A program made the position numbers and the translations under genes. From Myxococcaceae bacterium (lineage in GTDB: Bacteria > Myxococcota > Myxococcia > Myxococcales > Myxococcaceae), in contig JADGRA010000008.1 of the NCBI GenBank assembly GCA_017881265.1, forward strand, positions 1-36,674: a stretch of 36,674 bases of DNA, read 5' to 3'. Below, in pieces: positions 1-6,888 of the stretch (position 1 is its first letter; each line of letters opens with the position of its first letter). The notes below the pieces were generated by a model. That model saw only the letters and a program-made list of their open reading frames with translations. It was not told the origin of the DNA and searched no databases.

Positions 1-331
1 TCAGCCAGCCCGCATTCTGACGGTCCATCCCCGGCCCACGGGCCGAGACCGGGGGGACCGCGCACTAGGACTGTTTAAGCAGCCAGCGCGAGCTCAACGT
101 TGTCGTTGGCTTTTGTGTTGTTGCCCTGGTGATTTACGAGTGACAGGCCCACTCGGCACGCGTCGGAGGGCGTCATTGCCCCCGTCGAAACCAGGGCGCC
201 CCCGGTCCAACCCCCCTACCCTAACCTCTTTCGCTCGCTGGTCAACGGTCCATAAGCACCCAGGGACAGGGGCCTTCTTGGCGCCCCCGCCGCTTCCGCT
301 GTAAGCCTGGGGGCTTCACGGAAGGGGACGC
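1..331. other. Left-edge intergenic region
   Basis: No convincing complete gene lies here. A TGA at 18-20 could be the end of a plus-strand gene that begins outside the window, but only five codons are visible, so it is not called. A stable inverted repeat follows at 21-60. The rest, to the OmpA-family start at 332, is presumably the leader and promoter of that gene. I found no clear -35/-10 pair. A purine-rich stretch just before 332 (gaagggga) is the likely ribosome binding site. Confidence 0.5.
21..60 (+). terminator. Candidate hairpin terminator at the left edge
   Basis: Bases 21-26 (cggtcc) pair with 55-60 (ggaccg), and 29-34 (ccccgg) pair with 49-54 (ccgggg), giving a nested GC-rich stem directly after a TGA at 18-20. 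There is no T-tract, so this could be a Rho-assisted or mRNA-stabilising structure rather than a classic intrinsic terminator. Confidence 0.4.
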
Positions 332-2047
332 TTGACCCACGTCGGCAAAGCCGCCGCGCTCGCAGCCGTCGCCTTGCTGACTGCGACGGCTGCCAGGGCG
401 CAGTCGAACATCGACGCGCGCGGCATCGAGCTCGTCCCGAACCAGCCCAGCCCCTTCGCCCGAAGCGGCATCACGCTGGACGGCGCGCTGGCGGCCCCGG
501 TGGGCACCCTTCGCGGCGAGGCCCTGCTCGACTGGAACTCCCAAATCCTCTCGCTCAGCCTCGGCAACCAGAAGCTCGGAAACCTCGTCCCCTACCGTTT
601 TGACCTCCACTTGATGTTTTCCTGGACGCCGCTTGCCTTCCTGGAGGTGGCCGTCGACCTGCCCGCCACCCTGGTCCAGGGAAGCAACTTCTCGGAACTC
701 GACGCGACGGGCCTCGTCGTACCTGGCATCAACACCACGGGTCTCAACGACCTGCGCATCCTCCCCCGAATCTTCCTTCTCGATGCCGAGAAGGCGCCTT
801 TCGGGGCGGCACTCTCGCTCGAGACGCGCTTCCCGACCGGAAACGAGCAGAGTTTCATGGGGGCCAACACCGTGGTGTTCGCCCCGCGTCTGGCCCTGGA
901 GCGCGGCTTCGGACCGGTGCGGATTCTCCTCAACGCGGGGCTGGTGCTCCAGGGCGCTGGACAATTCATCAACCTGTACGTCCAGGACCAGCTGATGCTG
1001 GGCGGCGGCGTCATCTTCCGCTTCAACGACGCCGGGGCCTTTCATGACATCCAGGCAATGGCGGAGACGGTGACGTACACGCCGCTGCAGACGCCCTTCA
1101 CCTCCAACACGTCGACTCCCACGCCCTGGGAAGTCCTGGTGGGCGTCCGCACCCGCATTGGGCGCATCTTCGGTGCGGAGTTGGACCTCGGCCGCGGCAT
1201 CACCAGCACGCCCGGCTACGGGCGCGAGGCGTTCCGTCTCATCGCCGCGTTTCGGGTGGACGTCGAGCCACAGCCGAAAGTGGCCGTCCCGCCGCCCCCG
1301 CTGGACCGGGACCATGACGGCGTGCCTGACGAGCTCGACAAGTGTCCGGATGAGCCCGGGCCCAAGGAGAACGACGGCTGCCCGGACGTGGACACCGACG
1401 GCGACGGCATCCCGGACCGTCTGGACGCCTGCCCCCGGGAGCCCGGCTCGCGGGAAATGGATGGGTGTCCAGACCGCGACGGCGACCAGATTCCGGACCG
1501 GGAGGACAAGTGCCCGGATGAGCCCGGGCCCGCGGAGAATGACGGTTGCCCGGTGGTGGGCGAGCCACTCGTCCAGCTGGAAACCAAGCGCATCCGCATT
1601 CGCGGCAGCGTCCTCTTCGACACCGGCATGGCCACCATCCTGGCGCAGTCCTACCCGCTGCTCGACGAGGTGGTGCAGGTCCTGAAGGACAACCCCACCA
1701 TTGGCCCGGTGCGGATTGAAGGGAATACCGACAGCCGCGGAAGCCGCCCGTACAACCTGGACCTCTCGGAGCGGCGCGCCAAAGCCGTCGAGGACTACTT
1801 GGTGAAGCACGGCATCAAGCGCAGCCGGCTGCGCACCATCGGCTACGGCTTCGACCATCCGGTGGCCACCAACGAGACAGCTCTCGGACGCGCCAAGAAT
1901 CGCCGCGTGGAGTTCCGCCTCCTCGGGCCGGACGGGCAGGAAGAGCAGGACATGCCCGTGCCGCCCGCCGGCAAGGCGCCTGGCCCGCCAGGGCAAAAGC
2001 CCCCAGAGCCCGTGCCCTTCCCGGGCGCCCCGGCCAAGACGCCCTGA
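332..2047 (+). CDS. OmpA-family outer-membrane protein with thrombospondin type 3 repeats
   Basis: A protein of 571 residues. It opens with a signal peptide (hydrophobic AALAAVALLTATAARA, cleavage likely before QSN). Residues about 40-310 look like an outer-membrane beta-barrel with alternating hydrophobic strands. Residues about 324-409 hold three Asp-rich calcium-binding TSP3-type repeats (DRDHDGVPD, DTDGDGIPD, DRDGDQIPD), each followed by a CP..PG...DGCP unit. Residues about 418-530 form an OmpA C-terminal peptidoglycan-binding domain (FDTGMATI, then NTDSRGS and NRRVEF). The tail is rich in Pro and Gly. The family anchors the outer membrane to peptidoglycan. The start is a TTG with gaagggga upstream; no ATG fits the signal peptide better. 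It converges on the TlpA-like gene with only 19 bases between stops. The ligand or pore function of the barrel cannot be read from sequence. Confidence 0.9.
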   Translation: MTHVGKAAALAAVALLTATAARAQSNIDARGIELVPNQPSPFARSGITLDGALAAPVGTLRGEALLDWNSQILSLSLGNQKLGNLVPYRFDLHLMFSWTPLAFLEVAVDLPATLVQGSNFSELDATGLVVPGINTTGLNDLRILPRIFLLDAEKAPFGAALSLETRFPTGNEQSFMGANTVVFAPRLALERGFGPVRILLNAGLVLQGAGQFINLYVQDQLMLGGGVIFRFNDAGAFHDIQAMAETVTYTPLQTPFTSNTSTPTPWEVLVGVRTRIGRIFGAELDLGRGITSTPGYGREAFRLIAAFRVDVEPQPKVAVPPPPLDRDHDGVPDELDKCPDEPGPKENDGCPDVDTDGDGIPDRLDACPREPGSREMDGCPDRDGDQIPDREDKCPDEPGPAENDGCPVVGEPLVQLETKRIRIRGSVLFDTGMATILAQSYPLLDEVVQVLKDNPTIGPVRIEGNTDSRGSRPYNLDLSERRAKAVEDYLVKHGIKRSRLRTIGYGFDHPVATNETALGRAKNRRVEFRLLGPDGQEEQDMPVPPAGKAPGPPGQKPPEPVPFPGAPAKTP

Positions 2048-2066
2048 GTCCGCGCCGCGTCAGGCT

Positions 2067-2639
2067 TCAGGAGCCGCGCAACGCCGTCTCAATGCGGGCG
2101 CGCCACTCGCGCTCCGAGGCAGAGCCAATGTACGTGGCGATGACTTTTCCGTCCCGGTCGATGACCACCATGGTGGGAAGGGCCCGCACGCCGAAGGCGT
2201 TGGCCGAGGCGTCGTTGCCGAAGGCGGCGTAGGGGGCGAGGCCCGGCACCTGCCGGTCGATGAAGACGCCCACTTCCACGAGCGCCCGCTCGGGGTCATC
2301 CAGGCTGGGCGCGACGAAGGCCACGCCGCGGGATTCGTACTCCTTGGCCAGCTTCACCAGCACCGGCATCTCCTCGACGCAGGGGCCGCAGAAGGTGCCC
2401 CAGAAGTCCAGCAGCACCACTTTGCCGTGCAGCGAGGCAAGGGCGACGCTGCCTCCTCCGAAGCGCTGGAAGCCGACGGCCGGGGCCTCCCGGCCGGAGG
2501 GGTGCGGGCGCAGTCGCCGCGCCTCGTCGATGCCAGCGACGAGTGCCCCGAGGATGCCGAGGCCAATGAGGAGGGTGACGACCAGCCGGGCCGAGCGGGC
2601 GGGTGCGGGTGCTGAAGGTCCGGGGGGAGGCGCTTCCAT
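2067..2639 (-). CDS. TlpA/ResA-like membrane-anchored thioredoxin-fold protein
   Basis: About 190 residues. An N-terminal membrane anchor (VVTLLIGLGILGALVAGI) precedes a thioredoxin-like domain with the active site WGTFCGPC and the cis-proline segment ALPTMVVIDRDG. TlpA/ResA proteins are periplasmic thiol-disulfide reductases that reduce selected exported proteins, for example in cytochrome c maturation. No ccm/ccs gene is nearby, so the substrate is unknown. The first in-frame start is a TTG at 2651 directly abutting the stop of the upstream gene. I prefer the ATG at 2639, although neither has a clear Shine-Dalgarno sequence. It is very probably co-transcribed and translationally coupled with the CFI-box gene immediately upstream. 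Confidence 0.85.
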   Translation of the reverse strand: MEAPPPGPSAPAPARSARLVVTLLIGLGILGALVAGIDEARRLRPHPSGREAPAVGFQRFGGGSVALASLHGKVVLLDFWGTFCGPCVEEMPVLVKLAKEYESRGVAFVAPSLDDPERALVEVGVFIDRQVPGLAPYAAFGNDASANAFGVRALPTMVVIDRDGKVIATYIGSASEREWRARIETALRGS

Positions 2640-2651
2640 GGGGGCGCTCAA

Positions 2652-3743
2652 CTAGCGGGCCCGCGCTTGGGCGTCCATGCTTTTCAGTAGGTGCGCCACC
2701 CTGTGCACCCACCAGCGCAGAAGCGCGTCCACGCGCGGGTGCCGAGGAAGCCAGGCGAGCAGCCCGGGCCCCGCACGGTAGTAGCCATGGACGAGCCAGC
2801 GGCCAGGCGGCACCTGCACCAGCACGTCATCCCGGAAGGCGCGAAAACGCGTCAGCTCCGGCGCGCCTGGTCCGTAGACGTGGGTGGCGAGGTAGCAGGG
2901 GCCGCTGCGCGTCACCCACAAGGTGCGCCCGGTGGAGAGGTTGGTGACGCCGCGCAGTTCCCGCTCCGCCGTGTAGAGGAAGACGAGCAGGTCCCCCCGC
3001 ACCACCGGAAGCTGGTCCGTCCCATCGTCGTCAAACTCCACCCGGGACAGGCCACCGCCGAGGGCCTCCACACGAAAGGCGTAGCGCCGGCCTCCAGGCG
3101 TGCGCTCGGCAGTCATCTCGCGGGCCTCGGCGAGGTAGGCAACGTAGGGCTGTTGGCAGCGTGGGCACGTCCGCCGGTGGATGGCGTAGGTGGGCGACAG
3201 CTGGATTTCCTCCTGGCGGCGGCAGGCCCACTGGGGGCAGGCCAGGCGCACGCGCAGCGAGGGGGCCGGCCGCGGGTCGAAGCGCGAGGCCCCGGAGCTG
3301 GCGTCCCACACTGGCAACTCGACCTCCTCCTCCCGGACGAAAGCGCGGCGGGACGCACGGGCCTTCCGCTCGAGGGCCGAGGCGCGCGCCCAGGCGGCCT
3401 CCGCGCGCTCCAGCTGGCCCTCGGTGACGAGGCAGAGGGATTCGAGATGGGCCTCCAAGGCCTGCGTCAGCGTGGTGTCCGCCGCGGAGGCGACGCCGGC
3501 CTGCAGCAGCGCCCAGCCCCGGGCCAAGAGGCCCTCCCCGTCCGGAAGCAGCGCGGCGGCCCGGGCCCGCGACGGGTCCTGCGCCCGCCGATAGAGGGGC
3601 GGCTCCGGCACCCGGGCCACCCACTCGGCGCAGTCCGCCCGGTAGCGCTCCAGGGCCGCGTCCCCCGGTGGTGGCGGGCCCAGCGCCCGGGAACGGGCCA
3701 GCACGGAGGTGAAGAGCTCCTGGGATTGCACCGGCCTCTCCAT
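2652..3743 (-). CDS. CFI-box-CTERM domain protein with a zinc-ribbon-like centre
   Basis: A protein of 363 residues. The N-terminal half is helical and rich in Ala and Arg, with a TPR-like feel. The centre has two cysteine pairs (CPQWAC and, about 20 residues later, CPRCQQPY), consistent with a zinc ribbon. The C-terminal ~75 residues match the pattern of the CFI-box-CTERM domain: CYLATHVYG, then APELTRFRAFRD, a GYYRAGPGL segment and a basic helical end. That domain normally begins CFIATAAYG, so this copy is a variant. The domain's function is unknown; it is often found in myxobacteria and related deltaproteobacterial lineages. There is no signal peptide. The stop codon directly precedes the possible TTG start of the TlpA-like gene, suggesting one transcript. 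Domain assignment is from recalled family pattern only. Confidence 0.75.
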   Translation of the reverse strand: MERPVQSQELFTSVLARSRALGPPPPGDAALERYRADCAEWVARVPEPPLYRRAQDPSRARAAALLPDGEGLLARGWALLQAGVASAADTTLTQALEAHLESLCLVTEGQLERAEAAWARASALERKARASRRAFVREEEVELPVWDASSGASRFDPRPAPSLRVRLACPQWACRRQEEIQLSPTYAIHRRTCPRCQQPYVAYLAEAREMTAERTPGGRRYAFRVEALGGGLSRVEFDDDGTDQLPVVRGDLLVFLYTAERELRGVTNLSTGRTLWVTRSGPCYLATHVYGPGAPELTRFRAFRDDVLVQVPPGRWLVHGYYRAGPGLLAWLPRHPRVDALLRWWVHRVAHLLKSMDAQARAR

Positions 3744-3837
3744 AGCGGGTCCGGGCTCGCCATGTCATCTCGCAACCCCTTGGGGAAACTTGTGTAAGCC
3801 TCAGGGGCTGATGTAGGTTCATGTCGGAGGAAGACGG

Positions 3838-4101
3838 ATGGGACTCCTGCGAAGGCTGGTCTGGTCGGTGGCCCTGGTGGCGCTGGGGGCGGTACTGGCC
3901 ACTGTCGAGGTGAGCGGAAAAACCCCGCTGCAGCACCTCGGGGCGGCGGTGACGGGGCCGGTGTGGCACGGCCTGAAGGCGGGCGTCGAGACGGCCTACG
4001 AAAGGGCCCGGGGACTGCTCGCCAGTAAGCCCGTGGAGCACCACTCGCCCGAGGACCGCGATGCCCTCAACAAGCTCATCGCCAAGCGGGCACCGCCCTG
4101 A
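3838..4101 (+). CDS. Small membrane-associated protein of unknown function
   Basis: An 87-residue protein starting with ATG behind a strong ribosome binding site (ggaggaag, about 5-8 bases upstream). Residues 6-23 (LVWSVALVALGAVLATV) form a signal anchor or transmembrane helix. The rest is a short soluble region, mostly helical, ending with a charged stretch (SPEDRDALNKLIAKRAPP). No known domain is recognised. It is divergent from the CFI-box gene and converges with the TrmJ-like gene. High G/C at third codon positions and the strong RBS support a real gene. Confidence 0.7.
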   Translation: MGLLRRLVWSVALVALGAVLATVEVSGKTPLQHLGAAVTGPVWHGLKAGVETAYERARGLLASKPVEHHSPEDRDALNKLIAKRAPP

Positions 4102-4102
4102 G

Positions 4103-4135
4103 CTGACTCCCGCCTCGCGCACCGGGGGAGTCCAG
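4103..4135. terminator. Candidate bidirectional hairpin between convergent genes
   Basis: Between the stops at 4101 (+) and 4147 (-), ctgactccc at 4103-4111 can pair with gggagtccag at 4126-4135 with a single bulged base. The stem would work for transcripts from either side. There is no T-tract. Confidence 0.4.
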
Positions 4136-4146
4136 CCTCCCCGTGG

Positions 4147-4878
4147 TTACGTCTGCGGCTCGCCACTGACGGCTCGGGCGAGCTGCTTGAAGGCGGCGGC
4201 CCACAGCTCGGCCTCGCGGTGGGTGAGGCCTCCCCGCTCGAGCGTGCGCAGCATCTCCTCGAGGACGGCGTCCGGGTTTTGGGCGTTGAGGCCATCGGCC
4301 GCAAGCAGGGCGCGGCGCATGCGCGCGCGCAGCACCTCCAGCAGGGCGCGGGAGGCACCGGGCTCGACCACGGACGGAGTGAGACCGGCGCCATCGCCCC
4401 GCGCCACCAGGTAGAGCAGGACCGCAGCGGAGGCGGCGAGATTCATCGAGGGCTGGACGTCGCCGGTGGGAATGACGGCCACGTCATGGCACAGGGCGAG
4501 TTCGGCATCCGACAGGCCCCGGCGTTCGCCGCCCAGCACCAGCGCCACCGGACCGCGCGCTGCCGCTTCGCGCAGCCGGGCCACCCCCGTCTCGGGCTCC
4601 ACCCCGGCGCGCCGCTCCAAGTCCCGGCGGGAGGACGTCCCTAGCACGTAGACGCACGGTGCCACCGCGTCGCGGAGGTCCGCCACGACCTGCACCGCCG
4701 AAAGGACGTGCCCCGCGCGCACCCCCAGCTTTCCCGCCTGGGCGAGGTCCTCCGTCTCGGGTGCAGAGAGCCACAGGCTTGTGACGTCGAAATTGGCCAT
4801 GGCCCGCGCCACCGCCCCGAGGTTGTCCGGCGACTGGACTTGGTGGAGGACGACCCGGAGTGCGGCACGGAGCGACAT
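4147..4878 (-). CDS. TrmH/SpoU-family RNA 2'-O-methyltransferase, TrmJ-like
   Basis: About 243 residues from the ATG at 4878; a TTG at 4899 would add seven residues. SPOUT-fold motifs are visible: an N-terminal RNA-binding segment (VVLHQVQSPDNLGAVARAM, the N-x-G-A-R-A motif), motif 2 (LVLGGERRGLSDAEL) and motif 3 (VIPTGDVQPSMNLAASAAV), which form the knotted SAM site. The C-terminal helices (NPDAVLEEMLRTLERGGLTHREAELW) resemble the dimerisation tail of TrmJ, which methylates the 2'-O of nucleotide 32 in tRNA. Family membership is clear; the exact tRNA target is inferred. It is divergent from the lipoprotein gene starting at 4966. Confidence 0.85.
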   Translation of the reverse strand: MSLRAALRVVLHQVQSPDNLGAVARAMANFDVTSLWLSAPETEDLAQAGKLGVRAGHVLSAVQVVADLRDAVAPCVYVLGTSSRRDLERRAGVEPETGVARLREAAARGPVALVLGGERRGLSDAELALCHDVAVIPTGDVQPSMNLAASAAVLLYLVARGDGAGLTPSVVEPGASRALLEVLRARMRRALLAADGLNAQNPDAVLEEMLRTLERGGLTHREAELWAAAFKQLARAVSGEPQT

Positions 4879-4965
4879 GGTGTGTCGAGGGGGGAGCAAC
4901 CCGTCGACGGAGACTTTACTTTCCCCTCACTGGGCCTGGTTGGTACATTCTTCCGTTCCCGGCAA

Positions 4966-5520
4966 ATGCGTCTCCGCCTCCTCAGCTTCGCCGTCCTTGG
5001 ACTTCTCGCCACCGCCTGTGGCGACGTCTCCTCGCCCGTGCGCAGCCAGACAGCGCGCAGTGCAATGCTACAGAGTCCGGAGCAGGTCGAGCTGTTGCCC
5101 CTTCCGGCCCGGCAGGAGCTGTTTCGGGCGGTGGTGCGCGACAGCGCCCAGGAGCAGGCCATCGCCGCCGGCGGGGCGCTGGCCCTCTTTCCCTTCGTCC
5201 AGAACGGGGAGCTGCGGGCAGCCCCGGCCCTGGAAGGTCGCGGGGACCTCTTCGAGGTGCCAGACGCCGGAGAGCCGGCCGCCCTTGTCCTTGAGGGCGA
5301 GCAGTGGTCCCAGGAACGCCGGGACAGCCTGCAAGGCCTCTCGGAGCGCGAGGCGGCGGAGCTGGTGGCGCGCTCGCTGGCCGCCCGCTGGAACCTCCAT
5401 CCGCGCGGCGCCCTTCGCGTCGACCGGGCCGACGGCGTTCCCTATGCGGCGGCCTACGCCGACGGCGTGCTGCGGGTGAACCCAGTACTCTTGTACCTGG
5501 TCGCCTCCGACGTCCGCTAG
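4966..5520 (+). CDS. Putative lipoprotein of unknown function
   Basis: A 184-residue protein. The first 18 residues are a lipoprotein signal: basic MRLR, a hydrophobic run and a LLATAC lipobox with Cys18 as the likely lipidated residue. The mature part is hydrophilic, with no recognised domain; its C-terminal half (REAAELVARSLAARWNLHPRGALRVDRADG) could form a small alpha/beta fold. I chose the ATG at 4966 because it gives a proper signal sequence; the frame is open much further upstream, but over the TrmJ-like gene. The RBS is poor (cccggcaa), and a TG-extended tacatt at 4944-4949 may be the -10, which would give a very short leader. Confidence 0.7.
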   Translation: MRLRLLSFAVLGLLATACGDVSSPVRSQTARSAMLQSPEQVELLPLPARQELFRAVVRDSAQEQAIAAGGALALFPFVQNGELRAAPALEGRGDLFEVPDAGEPAALVLEGEQWSQERRDSLQGLSEREAAELVARSLAARWNLHPRGALRVDRADGVPYAAAYADGVLRVNPVLLYLVASDVR

Positions 5521-5524
5521 GCGG

Positions 5525-5546
5525 AGCGGCCCCCTCGGGGGGCGCT
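5525..5546. terminator. Candidate hairpin after the lipoprotein gene
   Basis: agcg at 5525-5528 pairs with cgct at 5543-5546 and ccccc pairs with ggggg inside, around a short loop, with one G-G mismatch. It lies four bases after the TAG of the lipoprotein gene and before purC. No T-tract follows, so terminator function is uncertain. Confidence 0.35.
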
Positions 5547-5552
5547 TCGGGC

Positions 5553-5558
5553 TAGCAC
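5553..5558 (+). promoter_or_regulatory. Possible -10 element for purC
   Basis: tagcac sits 37 bases before the purC ATG, after the hairpin at 5525-5546. It resembles the tagcat and tagagt elements seen in front of other genes in this window. No good -35 hexamer was found, so this is weak. Confidence 0.2.
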
Positions 5559-5595
5559 TCCAGCGCGCCAGAGGGCCGTGCTAGAGGGCCTTTTC

Positions 5596-6552
5596 ATGTC
5601 CGACCCGGCCCTGCGCGCCCAGCTCAGCTTCACCCTCTCCGACACGCACTTCGACGCGCTGGGGACGCGCTACCGGGGAAAAGTCCGCGACGTCTACCGC
5701 CAGGACGACCGGCTCTTCCTCATCGCCACGGACCGCCTGTCGGCCTTCGACAAGGTGCTCACCACCATCCCCTTCAAAGGGGAGGTGCTCAACCGGCTGG
5801 CGCAGTTCTGGTTCGAGAAGACGGCCCACGTGGCGAAGAACCACGTCCTGGACGTCCCGGACCCCAACGTCACGGTGGCCCGCGCCACCCAGCCTTTCCC
5901 CATCGAGGTGGTCGTCCGCGGCTACCTGACCGGCAGCCTGTGGAGGGATGTGGAGAGGGGTGAGCGCAAGCCCTATGGCGTGCCCTTGCCCGCTGGCATG
6001 GGCAAGGACGCGGCCTTCCCCACCCCACTGCTCACCCCGTCCACCAAGGCCGCGCCGGGCGAGCATGACGCGCCCCTCAGCGAGGCGGACGTCCTCGGGC
6101 GGGGCCTTGCCACCGGCCAGGAGTGGGGCGCCATCCGCGAAGCGGCGCTCGCCCTCTTCCGGGAGGGGCAGGCCTGGGCGCGCAGCCGCGGGCTGCTGCT
6201 GGTGGACACCAAGTACGAGTTCGGGAAGGTGGGCTCCACCCTGTACGTCATCGACGAGATGCACACCCCGGACAGCTCCCGCTACTGGCGGGCGGCGGAG
6301 TACGAGACGCGGCTGAGGGCGGGACAGGACCAGGCGATGCTCGACAAGGAGACGGTCCGCCAGTGGCTCATCCGCGAGAAGGGCTTCTCCGGACATGGGC
6401 CCCTGCCCGTCATCCCCGAGGACATCCGGGTGCGCACGGCGGAAACCTACCTTTCTGCCTACCAACAGCTGACGGGCACGGCGCTTCCGTTGGTGGTGGG
6501 CGACGTCGTCGAGCGCATCCGGAAGAACCTCACCACCCATGGGTACCTGTAG
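5596..6552 (+). CDS. purC: Phosphoribosylaminoimidazole-succinocarboxamide (SAICAR) synthase
   Basis: PurC joins CAIR and aspartate using ATP in de novo purine synthesis (cytosol). The 318-residue protein carries typical SAICAR synthase motifs: YRGKVRDVYRQDDRLFLIATDRLSAFD near the N-terminus (residues about 26-52, nucleotide binding), VVRGYLTGSLWRD in the centre, and VDTKYEFG with VIDEMHTPDSSRYW in the second half. The length is that of the long ~300-residue form rather than the ~240-residue E. coli form. I start it at the ATG at 5596, seven bases after agaggg; a GTG at 5578 would add six residues. It points towards purB, which encodes the lyase acting directly after it in the pathway, but on the opposite strand. 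Confidence 0.95.
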   Translation: MSDPALRAQLSFTLSDTHFDALGTRYRGKVRDVYRQDDRLFLIATDRLSAFDKVLTTIPFKGEVLNRLAQFWFEKTAHVAKNHVLDVPDPNVTVARATQPFPIEVVVRGYLTGSLWRDVERGERKPYGVPLPAGMGKDAAFPTPLLTPSTKAAPGEHDAPLSEADVLGRGLATGQEWGAIREAALALFREGQAWARSRGLLLVDTKYEFGKVGSTLYVIDEMHTPDSSRYWRAAEYETRLRAGQDQAMLDKETVRQWLIREKGFSGHGPLPVIPEDIRVRTAETYLSAYQQLTGTALPLVVGDVVERIRKNLTTHGYL

Positions 6553-6568
6553 GGCCCTCCAGGTGGGT

Positions 6569-6609
6569 CCGCCCGGGCGGGCCGAGTCCCTGCCGACCTC
6601 GGACCGAGG
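6569..6609. repeat. Two palindromes downstream of purC
   Basis: The perfect palindrome ccgcccgggcgg (6569-6580) and the near-palindrome cctcggaccgagg (6597-6609) lie 16-57 bases after the purC stop. They could form hairpins limiting read-through into the small gene at 6686, or bind a dimeric regulator. No T-tract is present. Confidence 0.35.
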
Positions 6610-6685
6610 CTACTTGCGCAAGCCCGCGAGGGCTGCAACCAGGGCGGGCTGAGTAATTCCAAAAACTTGCGAGTTGGCGCGCCGA

Positions 6686-6853
6686 ATGCACTGTAACGTC
6701 TACGTGCGCGGCGTCATCACCAACCGAGAAGTCCTGCAGAACCTGGGACTCATCTACCGGGAGTTTGGGGTCGGCTGCCTGGCCCGCTGCCTGTGGGTCG
6801 TCATGACGCGCAAGTCGACCACCTTCCTCGAGGTGGTCCTTCACCACCGCTGA
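6686..6853 (+). CDS. Small 55-residue protein of unknown function between purC and purB
   Basis: An ATG-to-TGA frame of 56 codons, starting MHCNVYVRGVITNREV and containing Cys3, a GCLARCLW segment with two further cysteines, and ending TFLEVVLHHR. About nine in ten codons end in G or C, matching neighbouring real genes. There is no clear signal peptide; residues 30-40 are hydrophobic. It resembles no domain I know. No strong RBS is visible (gagttggcg upstream), which lowers confidence. It stops 36 bases before the end of the convergent purB, with a hairpin in between. Confidence 0.5.
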   Translation: MHCNVYVRGVITNREVLQNLGLIYREFGVGCLARCLWVVMTRKSTTFLEVVLHHR

Positions 6854-6860
6854 GGCCGCG

Positions 6861-6883
6861 CGGGCGCCCCTCGCGGGGACCCG
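6861..6883. terminator. Candidate bidirectional hairpin before the purB stop
   Basis: cggg (6861-6864) pairs with cccg (6880-6883) and cccc (6867-6870) with gggg (6875-6878) around a tcgc loop, with a small internal loop. It lies between the convergent stops at 6853 and 6889. No T-tract. Confidence 0.35.
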
Positions 6884-6888
6884 GGGCA

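Noticed and set aside
113-304. 63-residue open frame in the left-edge gap
   Set aside because: Arg/Pro-rich, no RBS, ends just before the OmpA-family gene start; no reason to call it.
1302-1560. Imperfect DNA repeats inside the OmpA-family gene
   Set aside because: They reflect the repeated calcium-binding TSP3 protein units, not a mobile or CRISPR repeat.
4879-4899. TTG start extending the TrmJ-like protein by seven residues
   Set aside because: ATG at 4878 fits the family N-terminus; no RBS advantage for TTG.
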